Below are positions 20,759 to 33,659 of a stretch of DNA of 64,000 nt, one piece after another. Position numbers and translations under genes: made by a program. Source of the DNA: Monodelphis domestica (Eukaryota; Chordata; Mammalia; Didelphimorphia; Didelphidae); NCBI RefSeq assembly GCF_027887165.1, contig NC_077229.1, positions 351,776,416-351,840,415 of the forward strand, given 5' to 3'. The stretch's first letter is position 1. Each line of letters begins with the position of its first letter. A model generated the notes under the pieces. The model was not told the origin of the DNA. It saw only the letters and a list, made by a program, of their open reading frames with translations, and made no database searches.

Positions 20759-22133
20759 CTAACTGCACAAATACTTTTAATAATAAAAAAACAACAAAAA
20801 TTTTCATTCTACCACTGGAGTTAAATTTTTTATAGTAAATATTCCAAAGAAAAGTAAGCAGATAAATTATTTTCCTGATATAAGGGTTTAATATCTATAT
20901 TAAATCCAGGAGTTGTTTTGGGGTTATGTGGGGTGAATATGATAAAATGGACCCAAGGCACAGGGTCCAGGATATAAAAGAGGGGAACCACAGATTTGAA
21001 AACAGTGATTAACCCATCTCAGAATTTCGTTCCGAGTTACATATACGCTACAGTTAGAAACAAAGGAGAAAAATTATTTAAATCTTTCAGGAAAAATAAT
21101 TTATTTTTGGCTTGAATAATTCATATTCAGCTAAACAGTTAAACATAACCCAAAATATTTTAAAAGCATTGCTTTGTAATAAGTGGGTTTCTCTCCTTAA
21201 GTATCTCATTTTAGGTCCAGGAAAGCATAGCACCATTCAAAGTTGATTCCATATTCTTAGACCTATGAAAAATGCTACTGATTTATCAAAAGTAGAAGGA
21301 AGTAGATGATGAGAATAAAGAAACAATACTTACAATTTCACCACCTCCATTTGTTGATGGGAAAGCACCATAGTTATATTCCATATACCCTCCCACTACC
21401 TTTCTTATTATTTCCAATCCAAAGGACATGTTAATTTCTTTTCCTTTTAGATAATATCCCTCCACTCACTCCATACGGTGCTATGGTTGGCAAGAAAAGC
21501 AGTGGCAGTTACTTTAAAGACTTACTACAATTAACTAAACTTTCATGAAGGTCCTACAGCAAAAGGAAAGGAGCATCTTTCAGCATCTCTCAAGGACTCT
21601 TTTGAGGGTGACATCTGTTTACAGCAATAGTTGCAAAGATTTTACTATCTCTATAAGTACAGATTATAAATGACAACAATTTATATGCATTGTATCAATG
21701 TCCTCTCATATCTACCCCTTTTCAGAGTGAAAATATCTGCTAAAGTGAACAGAAAAGTTTATAATTAATTTGAGCTATTCAGTTTCAAGAAACTTAAATA
21801 ATCTCTTATCTCAAGGGATCAGGTATAGATCTTCAATCAAAAAGCAAATGATATATTAGAATATTCATGCTTCAGGTCTCTAATTCATATTTTAGTTTTG
21901 GAGTCTTTAATATATGTCAATATGTTGGCTAAATCCCTAAAGTAGATTATTTGATAAAACTACATATTTAACATAACATAAAACTATCAATTAATCATGA
22001 AATTTTAAAGAATTTGAACTTGGTGGTTCTTTGAACTGGCTGAATTGAAGAAGATTTTTCTCATGATTGATGTCACTTTTCAATTTCACTTTGACTGAGG
22101 CCATTTAACCTGAATTGGCTTTACTATTGGAAT
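20759..22133. other. AT-rich sequence, no gene seen
   Basis: No coding potential or recognised repeat. Confidence 0.5.
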
Positions 22134-22260
22134 AGAGAGAAAGACAGAGAGATTGACAGGTAGACAGAGAAACAAAGGCAAACAGATACAGAGACAGAGA
22201 GGAAGAGAGAGAAGAGTGGAAAGAAGAAAGGAAGGAAGGGAAACAAAAAGAAAGGAGACA
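22134..22260 (+). repeat. GA-rich low-complexity tract
   Basis: Imperfect GA/GAAA/GACA repeats, strongly purine-rich on the plus strand. Confidence 0.8.
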
Positions 22261-24059
22261 TAAGGGAATAGATAAGTAGGAGAACATTATGACCTTTATG
22301 GGTTAATAATATATTAAGTCAAAATATTATGCATATTTTGTTAAACTGTTCATAAGTGTATATACCTATAAGTAAGTGACATGTTTTGAGGCCTCTTTAA
22401 TCATAGTTCATAGGAAATAATATAAATGGGGAAAATGAGTGATAACTTTACAATCTGTTATGTATTTAAAAACAAACACTATTAGGATAAGTTGGGTATT
22501 ACTCTTCAAAGCAATGTCAAAGAAACAAATTAAGCAAAACTGAATTTTTAAACTCTAAAATGTAAATGAAGGTAAGTGTGGCATATTTGAAAAAATTCAA
22601 CCTAGAATTAACTTTCTTCCATGACTTTGCAAAATAATTACAAAATAATAAATAAATGATATCATATATATATAAGCAAACTACTAAAATATAGAAATAA
22701 TAAAATAAACAATTCAGGTGAAAGCAAAAGTTGGAAAACTATTGAGCACTGCAAACATTCTAATGTATCACAATTTCTGAAACACCTGTGTTAAATAACT
22801 GAAATGATCCACTCTAAAAATGTAGACTACTCAATCGTCCTGAGAAGTAAACACTCTGCCAACAAGCCACAGGTGTACACCACAGGAGCACATGAAAATA
22901 TAATTGTGAAAGATTGGATGACAGTTTTCTAACTATAATACATATATTCTAAAATAATCTTTTGCATTTATTATGTGGTTGCATTGGGTTTTTACTGTTA
23001 TTGTAGTATTGGAACTATCTTAATTTAGGCTATTAAGTAGATAAAATCCATATAATAATCCAGATTTACATCTCTAAATAAAATAATATCTTGCTTAAAT
23101 ATCAAGGTTCATAATCCTGTAATTGTCTTCTCAAGAAAAATCACCAAAAACACATGTGTGACACATATTTGGACTTTTTTATTTACTCAAATAGGTATTT
23201 ATGTAAATGTATAATCATTTTAGTATATTAAATTTGAAATGATTTTTATTTTGATAACAAAATTCATATAATCAATATGTCTCCTGGTAATATTGTAATC
23301 ATATCATTGTTGCATCCAAAATCTTATTTTAAAAATTCAAATGATGAAAGTATAGCTCCTAGTGTTTCAGATTACACTCTGAATAGGAGAAAGTCATTTT
23401 GGAAACTTAATTAATGCTTTCCAGACATTTGAGTTTGTTCATTGAAGTAGAATACATTTTTGATTATCTATCTAAACGTGACAACTAATAGAAGTGAGTG
23501 GAAATATAAATTATCCAAAATAATAAAAACTGATTCAAATATTACTTAATTATGTTCAGAATGAGACCATTTACACACTTTTGGGTGATACAGGTATGTG
23601 ATATAATTTAAAAGTCCAAGTATTAATGTGTGTACTCAACCTATTCCCCCCAATTGAAGAGACCTATTAGTACATTTTAGATTATACAGTTTTTGATGAA
23701 AAAGGTTATTGTTTTCCAACATTTGCTTAGTAAGTTAAATATTTGTTGATTTGATCAAATTGAATTAAATTGAGTTTGTGCAAATTATTCTTAGTAAGTA
23801 GCCTGAAATTCAAGTGGTTCGTAGAACATAACTCTACATTCCAGGAGAATTCTCAGAATCAATGAGAGTTAGAGCTGAAAGAGGTCTGAGAGACCATCTA
23901 TTTTAACACACAACTGATCAAAATCCTCCCTATATCATTACTAGTAAATGATCATCCAGTAAGCCTTGAAAGGTTCTAGCTGGGGAACTAATTTGACTTC
24001 TGAGGAAACTTTTGTTTAGTTTGGCCATATCTAAGTGTCAGAAATTGTTCTTATTCCTT
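22261..24059. other. AT-rich sequence, no gene seen
   Basis: Mostly AT-rich single-copy sequence. The block at about 22740-22930 is less AT-biased and matches no repeat I know. Confidence 0.5.
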
Positions 24060-24215
24060 TATATTGCCCAAATGGGTGACACACTGGATAGCACAATGGA
24101 CTGGAAGTCATAAGACTTGAATTACACTTCATATATTTAATAGCTTTCTGAACCTGGGCAAATTATTAAACTTTTCTAATCCAAAATTGTTATTTTCATT
24201 TGTATAATGGCAGGT
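24060..24215 (+). mobile_element. MIR-like SINE
   Basis: Reads 'actggatagcacaatggact', 'ggaagtcataagacttgaat', 'ctgaacctgggcaaattatt', the MIR/CORE-SINE order. Confidence 0.72.
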
Positions 24216-24912
24216 ACAGTGGAGTCAGGATGAAAGCATCATGGCACACTTTAACTTTAACAAACTTTATTTGCTCTTCAAAATCAGAGGAAACAAACAG
24301 CTACTACAAGAGACCAACTCAGTGTGTTTGTTTTTTTTTTCTTTTAAACTTTTGACTTTTATTGCCCCCCAAGCTGCTGCTTTCTATACATTATGTGCTG
24401 GGGTTAGAGGAACAAATCTTAATAAGAGTAAGGCTCACTTCTACAACCAGATAAGATAATATTATTGGAGCTGACTCAGTGTCTCACCATTCCCAGGGAT
24501 CTGTGAACCACCAGAAGACCAGGCAGACATTAAGCCAAGTAAATAGTGAATAGTCAATACAGGGAATAGTCAAAGGGAGGCAGCCATGTAGTTGTATCCA
24601 TGCTCCATCCAAAGTACAGAGCTTCTCTAGGCTCAAACTATATAAAACTGAATTCAAAGCTCCAATATGATACAAATGGACAACTGCCTTGTTATCTATA
24701 GGATAAGCTAGATGAATATATATGATATGGAATTTTTTTATTTTTTCAAATAAATTCCAGTATTCCAGTAGGAAAAAGATATAGAAAATACAGCAATAAA
24801 CTTTTAAAAAAAACTGAGAGAATAACTAAAAAACTACCAAAACCAGGTAATCATATGAAACCGTTCTTAAACTGCTAACATCCTAAAATATAGAAATGTT
24901 CTTCACTATTTA
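24216..24912. other. sequence without recognised gene
   Basis: No coding potential. Content between 24240 and 24680 is less AT-biased and might be an unrecognised repeat. Confidence 0.45.
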
Positions 24913-24916
24913 GCAG

Positions 24917-25463
24917 TGAAATAGTGCATTTAGATTGGAGGGGTTTAGGATGGAAAACACATAGGGATTAACATTTAAATATTTTGCTTTTATTCAATAG
25001 AGAGGAGAGGTTTGGGAAAGGAGGAAGAGGAAGGTCTTAGAACTTAATTCCTTAATTTTAAACACCTAATTAATAATCCTATTTTATCTTATCCTAAATT
25101 CCCAAGGGCCAGTCCAACAGAAAGTACAGAGATCTTACATGTAGAGTCTTTTGGCAAGTACAGGCTGGAGTCCATATGAGGAGTCCTAGATGGTCTAGAC
25201 AATGTCTGGAGCTCCCAATCTGTCCCTTGGTCCACACAAGAATAATCAGGACACTCCTATCCACTCTTGTCCAGAGGGCTGCCTGCAGGATGATCCAGAG
25301 CTGTTCACAGGAGCACAGATCAGCAACCTCCAGTTTCTCTTTCAGCTGCAAACCCCCAAGTCAAGTAAACTGTCTCTCCAAAGGTTTGGAACTTTTTTCC
25401 TTGCCAGCTCTGGGGATTCTCTGCCTGTCAATCATGCTTATGACTAAGCATTACATTGCAACA
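24917..25463 (-). mobile_element. solo LTR, separate family
   Basis: A 547-base element bounded TG...CA with the 4-bp duplication gcag at 24913-24916 and 25464-25467. On the minus strand it starts TGTTGCAATG and ends ATTTCA, and AATAAA (24989-24994) lies near its 3' end, as expected for R/U5. It is not clearly alignable with the other LTRs. Open frames on both strands inside it are short and do not look retroviral. Confidence 0.72.
24989..24994 (-). terminator. LTR polyadenylation signal
   Basis: AATAAA on the minus strand, 73 bases from the LTR 3' end. Confidence 0.55.
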
Positions 25464-25872
25464 GCAGATAATGACATGGAGTATTTGCTTAATTGACTGG
25501 AGATTATATTTTATATTATTAATGTTTGGTTACCACTTTGTTTTAGTGCAGTTGTTAAAAATACACTAAGTTCAATCTAAAGTGTCATTCTAGAATTTTA
25601 TTAATACAACAAGTCAAGGGGTTTTTATTTTCATGGCCTATTTAGGCATGGATACATTGTAGTACTGAGGTTAATTTTTCTGGTGTAGACTTGATCAGAT
25701 ATTTCATAGGCGTACTCTTTGGAATGGAGATATCTGGAAGACAAAGGCAGAGAGAGAGAGACTAAAAAAAAGGAAATTGAGGCTATACCAGTCTAATCTA
25801 TTTTCATTTGATGATAATTCAGTCTCTTATCCCTGTACTCAGCTATCCACATATAAGTTCTACCCTCTGTAG

Positions 25873-26528
25873 TGTGAAGATTGGATTTAGCTATCTTCTG
25901 ATTGTAACAACGAAGATACTTAGTCTAACAAAATCAGGGATGTCTTGGAACTTTACATTACTCCACCCGACTTTGTCTAACAAAATCAGGAATGTCTATA
26001 ACCATACTTAAGGATTAAGTATTTAGGAGGATGGCCTTTGATAGAGAATTACAAACAAAAATTACAAGTCAGAAATAGCTAACAGAACCCTGGGCTGTCC
26101 CAAGTCAAGCTTAAGCTACCATTGGTATAGATGAGATGCAAGAAAGTGATGTAAAATTGTCAATATATCTCACTCTTTCCTGGGAAAGGTGGCACCTCCT
26201 GTGAGCAGGCTGAGTTCAGTAAGATCCTGGAACTCAAGCCTGGAGGAGCTCCCTCAGACAGCTTCCTTGAGATGGTCACATGGTGAGTGATAAGACTGAC
26301 TCCCTTTCCCTTGGCTCTCAGGGGAGGCCCCCTTGGCCAAGGCCTTGAACTCCTGCTTGGCTCAGCCTGAGCTAGAACAGTTTAAATTAACTCTTTTCCT
26401 CTCTTTCTCTCTCTTTCTTAATTTCTTTCCTCTATATTAATTAAAATCACTTGAGTATTTTATTATGGGATTTCCTTGGCGACCAACTTAATTTAGATTT
26501 TAAGTCAACACTAAAATTATCCTTTACA
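25873..26528 (+). mobile_element. solo LTR, four-copy family, copy C
   Basis: A 656-base LTR, TGTGAAGATT...CCTTTACA, with the perfect 4-bp duplication gtag at 25869-25872 and 26529-26532. Blocks shared with the other copies: 'cttaaggattaag', 'aagtcaagcttaagctacca', 'tgagatgcaagaaagtgatg', and the 3' 'cctctatattaattaaa'. Near its 5' end it holds two copies of a 'gtctaacaaaatcagg' piece (25923 and 25975), an internal repeat also present in the copy at 62462. Confidence 0.87.
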
Positions 26529-26679
26529 GTAGCACATAGAAGCTGAATGGTAAAGTAATTAGTGAGCTTCTGTTAGGTGCATTGTAGCACACATAGAATC
26601 ATTGTTAGTATCATGACTATACCTATCATTCAGAGGGCCAAGGTTTGAAAAATACCTCTGATCTACTCATTAGACATTC

Positions 26680-26990
26680 CTGGACCTTGGTAAAAAAATG
26701 CATCTGTTCCTGGAATTATGTGTTACTCCTTACATAGTTGGAAATTCTTAAACCCCTAAAAACTACATTACCCAAAATTCCTTTCTTCTGTATTACCTAG
26801 AATCCTTTTCCCTTTTCCTGCCTCCTCTGATATATATGATTGTATTTAAATTTACTGTGACTTCTCCTCCCCTCGCTTCTTCCTGGATGAAGATAGGCAG
26901 CTTTTACTCTAGTTTTTTTTTTATTTTTTATTTTAATAAATCTTATAAATATAATGCTTGGGTTATTATATATTCATTTTAATCTTTACA
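26680..26990 (+). mobile_element. candidate LTR 3' part, poly(A) signal
   Basis: 'aactacattacccaaaattc' and a terminal 'aataaatcttataaatataa' around AATAAA (26935-26940) resemble the 3' part of an endogenous retrovirus LTR. I could not find a matching target duplication. Confidence 0.4.
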
Positions 26991-28016
26991 TACTGCCATT
27001 GCTTGAGTCAGGAAGAGGGAGAATTCCCATGTTATCTCTACAGTAATAAACCTGGGGAGAAAGAAAAACATATGGAATTGGCAGAAAGTACAACTAGCCA
27101 TCACTTCCTTTGCTTGGGTGGAATAGAGTCCTCTTTGGAGGTGATGTGTGGTCCTGTGTAGTGTGTTCTTTTACATGGCCAGTTTGGGCAGGAATTCGTT
27201 GCACTATGGAGCTGATTTGTATGATACGGATTTGATCAGCTATGTCATTCCAGTTCAGTCACTCAAGGAAGGATACTCTTCAGTGCAAAGACACATGAGT
27301 GATATACGATGATCAGTTTTGTCAGTTTGTTTGCTATGCAGGTCCACAGAGATGCTTTTCATACTAACTTGTATTTGATTTTCCAATTATTTTGCTGTCA
27401 TTGCCTGCACCAGATAGCTAGACTAGGCCATTTGCCACAGCCCAAGTCAGTACAGATAAATATCTTTATTTCAGTGTTCTATTTGAGAGGAAGGAGTATT
27501 GTTCTTCTCTCTTTCTAACTCTCTCTCACTCTGACTGATCATTGCAATTAAATATTTAAATCTCATATTCTGGTACTTTAATTGCTACTCTATATCCTGA
27601 AGGAGATCAGACAAGGACTCAAAGTCAGTTACGTTTAGACTCATCTTTTCAGGTTGCTGATTCACCACCAAATTGTTTAGTTTATTCACCCCTTGGGCTC
27701 AGGTTTTGCTCAGCTTTGAATGGATATTTGAATTTAAATTTAGTAATTGAAGCTTCTTGCTTATTCTGACTTAAAGGATTTTAGTTCAGTTACAAACATT
27801 TGAAGTATTTGGATCTCAGGTTTTGTCTCAACTGAAATGTTCTTCATTTATCTGTACCAATCAGGATTTAGTAATAGAATGATTCCTTCTCAAAGGCAAT
27901 TGAATTAACAATTGCCCCTATAAATTAGCCAGTCCAGAATTGAAGAGGTTTCTGGGTTCTAGTTCCATCATTCTGCCATAGATTTCAGTCTACTGCTATA
28001 GAAATAATTGAGTAGA
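26991..28016. other. sequence without recognised gene
   Basis: No coding potential or recognised repeat. Confidence 0.5.
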
Positions 28017-28215
28017 GGGCAGGTAGGTGGCTCAGTAGATTGAAAGTCAAGCCTAGAAATGGGAGGTCCTGGGTTCAGTCAGATCTGGCCTCTTCCTAGC
28101 TGTGTGACCCTGGGCAGGTCACTTAACCCTCATTGCCTAGCCCTTACCACTCTTCTCTTAGAATAAATACACAATATTGATTCTAAGTTGAAAGGTAAGG
28201 GTTTAAAAAAAAAAA
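28017..28215 (+). mobile_element. tRNA-derived marsupial SINE
   Basis: A complete element from 'gggcaggtaggtggctcagt' to 'aaaggtaagggttt' plus A tail. It includes the internal promoter-like head, 'gctgtgtgaccctgggcagg' and 'cctagcccttaccactcttc'. An imperfect duplication, 'agaaataatt' on the left and 'agaaatagtt' after the tail, flanks it. Confidence 0.92.
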
Positions 28216-28462
28216 GAAATAGTTAATTATTTGTGAATGTGGTCAAAATAGAGGCCTGTGTACAGTCTGTCAAGAAGCTGTTGTTATAGTAGACCCCACT
28301 TAAATATATAGAGCATGTTGAATAACAATGTAAAAGAGCTTTATAATAACCCCTCTTGTTAGACGTGTTGTTGCCAGAAGTCAACCAGAACTTCAAAGGG
28401 TTTGAATGACTTGGACTTCTGATGGAAAATGACAGCAATTTACCAAGAAGAGTAATGACTCA

Positions 28463-28672
28463 GGGGCAAGTTGGGTGGCTCATTGGATTGAGAACCAGGC
28501 CCAGAGATGGGAGGTCCTGGGTTCAAATCTGTTCTCAGATACTTCCTAGCTGTGTGACCCTGGACAAATTACTTAACCCACATTTCCTAGCCTTTAATGC
28601 TCTTCTGCCTTAGAAACAATACACAGTATTCATTCTAAGATGGATGGTAAGAGTTAAAAAAAAAAGAAAAGA
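28463..28672 (+). mobile_element. tRNA-derived marsupial SINE
   Basis: Same family as the element at 28017, 250 bases away and in the same direction. It runs from 'ggggcaagttgggtggctca' to 'tggatggtaagagtt' plus A-rich tail. Imperfect target duplication: 'gtaatgactca' before and 'gtagtaactca' after. Confidence 0.92.
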
Positions 28673-31139
28673 AAAGTAGTAACTCAATGAGAAACTAGAA
28701 TGAAGAAAGGCATCTTCAAGACCCTATAAAGTTCCATTATTTAGAACCTCCCCCAAAAGCTACAAATCCAGAGAACATCATGAGACTTCAGTTAAAAAAT
28801 AAAAGGATTTTATACAACCAGGAGAAATGAATTATGCATTTGTCAAATTTGGGGGAAATGACTTGAGAGGAATAAAAAAGTAATATAGAAAGGAGTGAAA
28901 GAAAAAAGATTTAGAGGAAAAAGAAGTGGGTAAGAAAAAGGAAGAAAAGTAAGTTTAATAAAACAAAATAATAAAATAAGGTAAATTGTTTGTATGACAA
29001 AAATGGGTAGCTGGGAAGATGATAAAGTGCTAAATAAGAAAGAAGGCAGGAAAAGAGAATTACATTGCCTTTCTTGTACATTTTTTTTGGCAGAAGTTTT
29101 CTTTGCCTATCAGAACTTTTTCCCCATTCACAAACCCCATCCAATTGCATTAGGTTCCAGTTTTTCTAGTGGATCCCTGGTGAAGCTCCCACCTCCCCAT
29201 GAAATGTGATTGACCTCAACTTCTCTGAGATGATTCCTGACCTAGGGCCAATAACGATCTCAAGATATGGGGATTGATGTCTCTCAAACTTGATAGGTCC
29301 TCAAAAAAACCTTAGGAGTCTCTTTATGACTAACTGAGTTTCCAGATAGAGATTGCAATGGAGGAGGGGATTATCCAGAGAAACTAGGTGCCAGCTCTAT
29401 CCTTGATGTATAATCCCTGTCACATAGTCTTTCTTCGTTAGGGCCAAGTAAATCTCCTTTGTTAAATTTTCAGTGACTCACAAGTGCTTCATGTCATTTC
29501 TACATTGAATCTGAATTAAGAAAGCATTGACTTTAGAGCCCAGCCTACATCACCGTGAGCAAAAGCTTCAGAAGAGAAGGATGGATTTGAAAACTAAACA
29601 CTTGATTAATTTAAATTCTGGATTAACAAGTGATGAACTTTTATACTAATTACATTGCATAGATTTTTAGTTGAATGTATCTTTAAAGATCACTTATTCC
29701 ATCTGCACTATTTTATAGTTGAGAAAATTATGAGCCAAATTACCCAGATGGTAAACAAAGTCTTTCTACATAGTTTTCTTCATCTGTAAAATGAGGTAGC
29801 TAGATGCTTGCTCCTGTCACTCATATTTCTTTATCCTATTAAAACACTACCTAATCCTGACCTAATATTGTTTCAGTAATTCTTAATCACTCCTCCTTTT
29901 TCCCCAGAGTATTTCTTTGTTGTTTAGTATCTATGGCTAATAGTTATTAATTTCCTCAACTATATCAAGGGTACGAGTGTTTCATAGTCAAATTGGTTTG
30001 GAAAACCACCTATTGGGCATTGGGAAGTAAGCACTTACGATCCACAATACTTCCTTTGGTTACCCACAGAAAGTAAGCAAATCCAAGGAAAGCACATTAA
30101 ATTTTAACTGATTTATTTTAACAACATAAGATGCTTGAAAAATATTATTTTATATTAAAACTTCTTTAATTTAATAATACATTAAGATGCAATTTATCTA
30201 TGTAATTATGCCTACAGTTCTCTTGTTCTGAACCAACTGCAAATCAATTGTATGATTCTCAGAAGACAGAAACTTGGAAATGGTGTACTTAGATTGCATC
30301 TGTTGGTCTAAGTAATCACTAGACTCTCATTATAGCTGCTGTCATGATAAAAGCCTCAGATGATTTTTTTTTTAAACATCAGAAATACTCATTTTTTATC
30401 AAGGAGCTATAGCACATGGTTTTTGTTTTCTTAAATGGACTTCCTAAACACATTTTCCTTCTACAACATTTGTGAGTGAGGATTAAAGTAGCATAACCAT
30501 CACAGCAAAGCAATCTCCTAATGAATTCAATTGCTTTGTCTGTAATTGGAGCAGCATGAAGGTGGACAAAACTCTTCTCAAAGGAACCGAGAGAAAATGC
30601 TTAGGTGATCTATGCTCATTTATGACATCACATTGATTTTTAATTATTGAAGCAACAAAAAAATTCTTACATATTTAAGATAAATTATTGTAAGTTACAA
30701 GAAACATTGGGGAGAAGGAACTTGGATTCAAAGAAGCTAGTTTCTTTGGGCTTGGGCTCCTTTGTTTATGAGATACATGATTTTACTCAAGTTAAACTTT
30801 TTGAGTTTCAATTTTATCATCTTTAATATGGAACTAAAAAGCAACAAATTATAATGTTTAAAAGGTATTTGTTTATAGTCAGGAACTAATAAATATAATT
30901 AAACAATCATAATCAATTATACATGTGTCAATCATTGTATTAGGAGATAGGAACTTCAATATAAAAATAAAAAGAAAGAGTCTTTGCCCACAAAGCATAC
31001 AGATTCTATCAAGAGGCTAAATCCTACATATAAGTATGTACAAAACAATCATATGCCTTTTTATACATACACACACATAATTGAATTGGAATGACTTGAG
31101 GCTGAGGTCCCATTGGAGCAAGGCAAACTTTTTACAACT
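28673..31139. other. sequence without recognised gene; possible conserved block
   Basis: No coding potential. At 29690-29810 a MIR-like piece ('cttcatctgtaaaatgagg'). The block 30230-30660 is repeat-free and moderately balanced in composition. At 30930-31040 there is a piece like the 'pool of L2-type tails' ('gtcaatcattgtattaggag'). Confidence 0.5.
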
Positions 31140-32020
31140 AATCTATTTTTAATCCTACTCACTATACAGGCTTTCCTAAACCTTTTCTTCCCTGCTCATT
31201 TCCTTCCATAACTCCCTCTCTTACTATCTTCTCAGTTAAGAATTTTGACTCATATTTCACTGAAAAATATTGAGGCTATTCACCAAGACCTCATTCTTAT
31301 TCTCTTCTTACCTCAAATCACTCAACTACCTTCCACTTTCATATGCAAATTGAAAACTACTTTTTGTCTCACAAAAAGAATTAGCCCTTTTTGTCATGAC
31401 CAATTCCTCTACCTACACAAATGATGAAATTCCACATCTTCCCCAGAAGAAAGACATCTGTAGCATCTCTATTATCTCAGTAATTTTTAATCTCCGCATT
31501 TCTACTGACTTTTTCATTATTATCTACAAACACACTCATATGTCCCCCATTCTCAAAAACCCCTTAGTCAATGAACCCATTCCCAATTATTTTCTCATAT
31601 GCCTCCTTCATTTTGGCTATATGTTTCCACGTCTTTTTTCTCACTGGTTTTAAAATTCTGTAATCTGGCTTCTGACTTCACCCTATCATTCAATTATAGT
31701 AGCACTCTCAAGAGATACTGATAATTTCTTAATTGTTAAATTAAATTACTTTTTCTCATCCTTCATCCCAATTTAGCTCTCTGCATCTTTTGCCATTGTC
31801 AATCACTCTTTTCTCCATATTCCATCTCTTGGTTTTCATGACAATGACCTCTCCTAATCTCCTTCCTACACTTCGGACCAAACCTTCTTAGTTTTCTTGG
31901 TTGAATACTCACTAAGATCACATAATGTGTCCATATTTGTCACTTAAGACTTGATCATAGATATTCTTGTTTCTCCCTCTACATTAAATTTTTCATGGAT
32001 TAATTTTAATTCTATAAAAA
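31140..32020 (+). mobile_element. L2-type LINE, ORF2 fragment
   Basis: The remnant of an L2 reverse transcriptase. Diagnostic pieces in order: 'cttctcagttaagaattttg', 'gaggctattcaccaagacct', 'tatgtcccccattctcaaaa' (coding the -SPILKKP- motif), 'gtaatctggcttctgacttc' and 'tagctctctgcatcttttgc'. It has numerous stops. L2 was active in early mammals, so this copy is ancient. Confidence 0.75.
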
Positions 32021-32594
32021 TCTTTGAAGCACCCACTAAGCTTTGGGGAGAAAAAGAAGGAAAAAAAAAGACAGACCATTCCTTTAAGGAACTTGTAATC
32101 TAATAGGAGAAGTTAACACGTAAAAGGAAACTGAAAAGTGTGGGAGGATTTGGCTTAAGGGGTACCCTGTATGATGGCCTGTTTTTCCATGGAATCAAAG
32201 GCAAATTGAGCAGCTGATTGAAGATGGAATTAACAGAAAGTTTAGGAGCTCTCTATAAAAGAAGACTCTGGCATGAGTTTATACTCTTCCCTCTAGTCAT
32301 AGGGGTAAGATAACAAAGGTGCATTGAGAAAATGTAGAGTTTCAAAAGCTGAATCAGTTTTCATGGGGAAAAGATTTCAGCAAATTAGCCTCTCCTAGAG
32401 GAAAGAGTGTATTGTTCTGAGGAATGCAAAACAGCTGATGAAATACATATACATTTACATATACCTATGTAGATACACAAGTATACATAAATATAAACAT
32501 ATGGTATACACACATTTCTAAAAATACACATATATTGAATATGTAAACATGTATGTGTATACACATATAGACATTACAAGCATATATACATTAT

Positions 32595-32597
<3 letters not shown>

Positions 32598-32636
<39 letters not shown>

Positions 32637-32637
32637 T
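32598..32637. repeat. (CA)n(TA)n microsatellite
   Basis: A run of ACACAC passes into ATATAT. Confidence 0.97.
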
Positions 32638-32694
32638 ACTAAAACTCACATAATATACTCTATCTCATATATCTGAATATCTGAACATTTTTAC

Positions 32695-32995
32695 TAGCTA
32701 ATCCTATGTCTGGAATTATCTCTCTCCTTCTCATCTCTTGGGTTCCCTTCTTCTCAAGAAGATTTTCTCAATTCTCCTTAATGCTAGCCCCTTCCCTCTA
32801 AGATTATCTGTGACTTATCCTGTATATCTCTTATTTGTACATAGTTGCTTTGGTGTTTTCTCCTCCATTTTCCATGAAGACTTTGATAGTTGGGATCATT
32901 TTATTTTTCTTATTTTCATTGTAACCCAGATCTTAATACAATGCCTTGCACAGAGTAGGCATTCAAAAATTTCTTGTTGATTTGAATTGCTAATA
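32695..32995 (+). mobile_element. L2-type LINE, 3' end
   Basis: 'ctggaattatctctctcctt', 'cccttccctctaagattatc', 'gtatatctcttatttgtaca', 'atgccttgcacagagtaggc' and a final 'ttgttgatttgaattg' are the ordered 3' end of L2. It probably belongs to the same copy as 31140-32020. Confidence 0.78.
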
Positions 32996-33089
32996 CATAT
33001 GTGCAGAAATCTACATTGTCAGAAGAGAAACATACTCTGATTAAATCACTGGTCTTTGGAATTAGTGAAGTATTTTATAAAGAAAGAAA

Positions 33090-33195
33090 AAAGTATTCCA
33101 ATTAATCAATCAACAAGCATTTATAAATTGCTAACAAAGTGTTAAGCACTATTCTGAGTACAGATTATACAATGACACAAATAAAAAAATGCCAG
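33090..33195 (+). mobile_element. short L2/SINE tail fragment
   Basis: 'atcaatcaacaagcatttat' and 'aagtgttaagcactattctg' match a motif common in mammalian L2-derived and related SINE tails. Similar pieces lie at 34095-34145, 34660-34760 and 43960-44040. Confidence 0.5.
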
Positions 33196-33603
33196 TGAAG
33201 ATATAGGCAAAAAACTCGATAGTTCTGAATTATGTAAACTATTTTCTCAGATGTGTTCATCTAGAATATGGAAGGAAAATGTTCTTGAAGATTGTTAAAG
33301 ATTCTTGGAAGATATATATAGCAATGACATTACAATTTGTTGTAGAGACAGTTCCCATCTTCGGCAGTGTAACTAACTGAATTCCAGTACTTTTCTTTGA
33401 TAAAGTCGTTTGATAAGCTCAGAATACAGCACATCTTTCAAGCCCTACAAATCTTGACTTTTAATTACTGTAAAAGAGATTTATTTACTTTGGATCTTCC
33501 ATCATTAATGGCAAATTATGAAAAGAAAAAAATTCCAGTATCTCATCTATCATAATGAAAGGAGATAGAGCCCCATCAAGAAAGTCCCTTTGAATGAAAA
33601 AGG

Positions 33604-33604
<1 letters not shown>
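33196..33604. other. AT-rich sequence, no gene seen
   Basis: No coding potential or recognised repeat. Confidence 0.5.

Positions 33605-33658
<54 letters not shown>
33605..33658. repeat. (AT)n microsatellite
   Basis: A pure AT dinucleotide run of about 53 bases. Confidence 0.98.

Positions 33659-33659
<1 letters not shown>

Noticed and set aside
25094..25496. Open frames of about 80-106 codons on both strands
   Set aside because: They lie in and around a solo LTR and do not resemble any protein.
28017..28090. SINE heads as tRNA genes
   Set aside because: The box-like sequences belong to tRNA-derived SINEs with A tails; no cloverleaf is complete.
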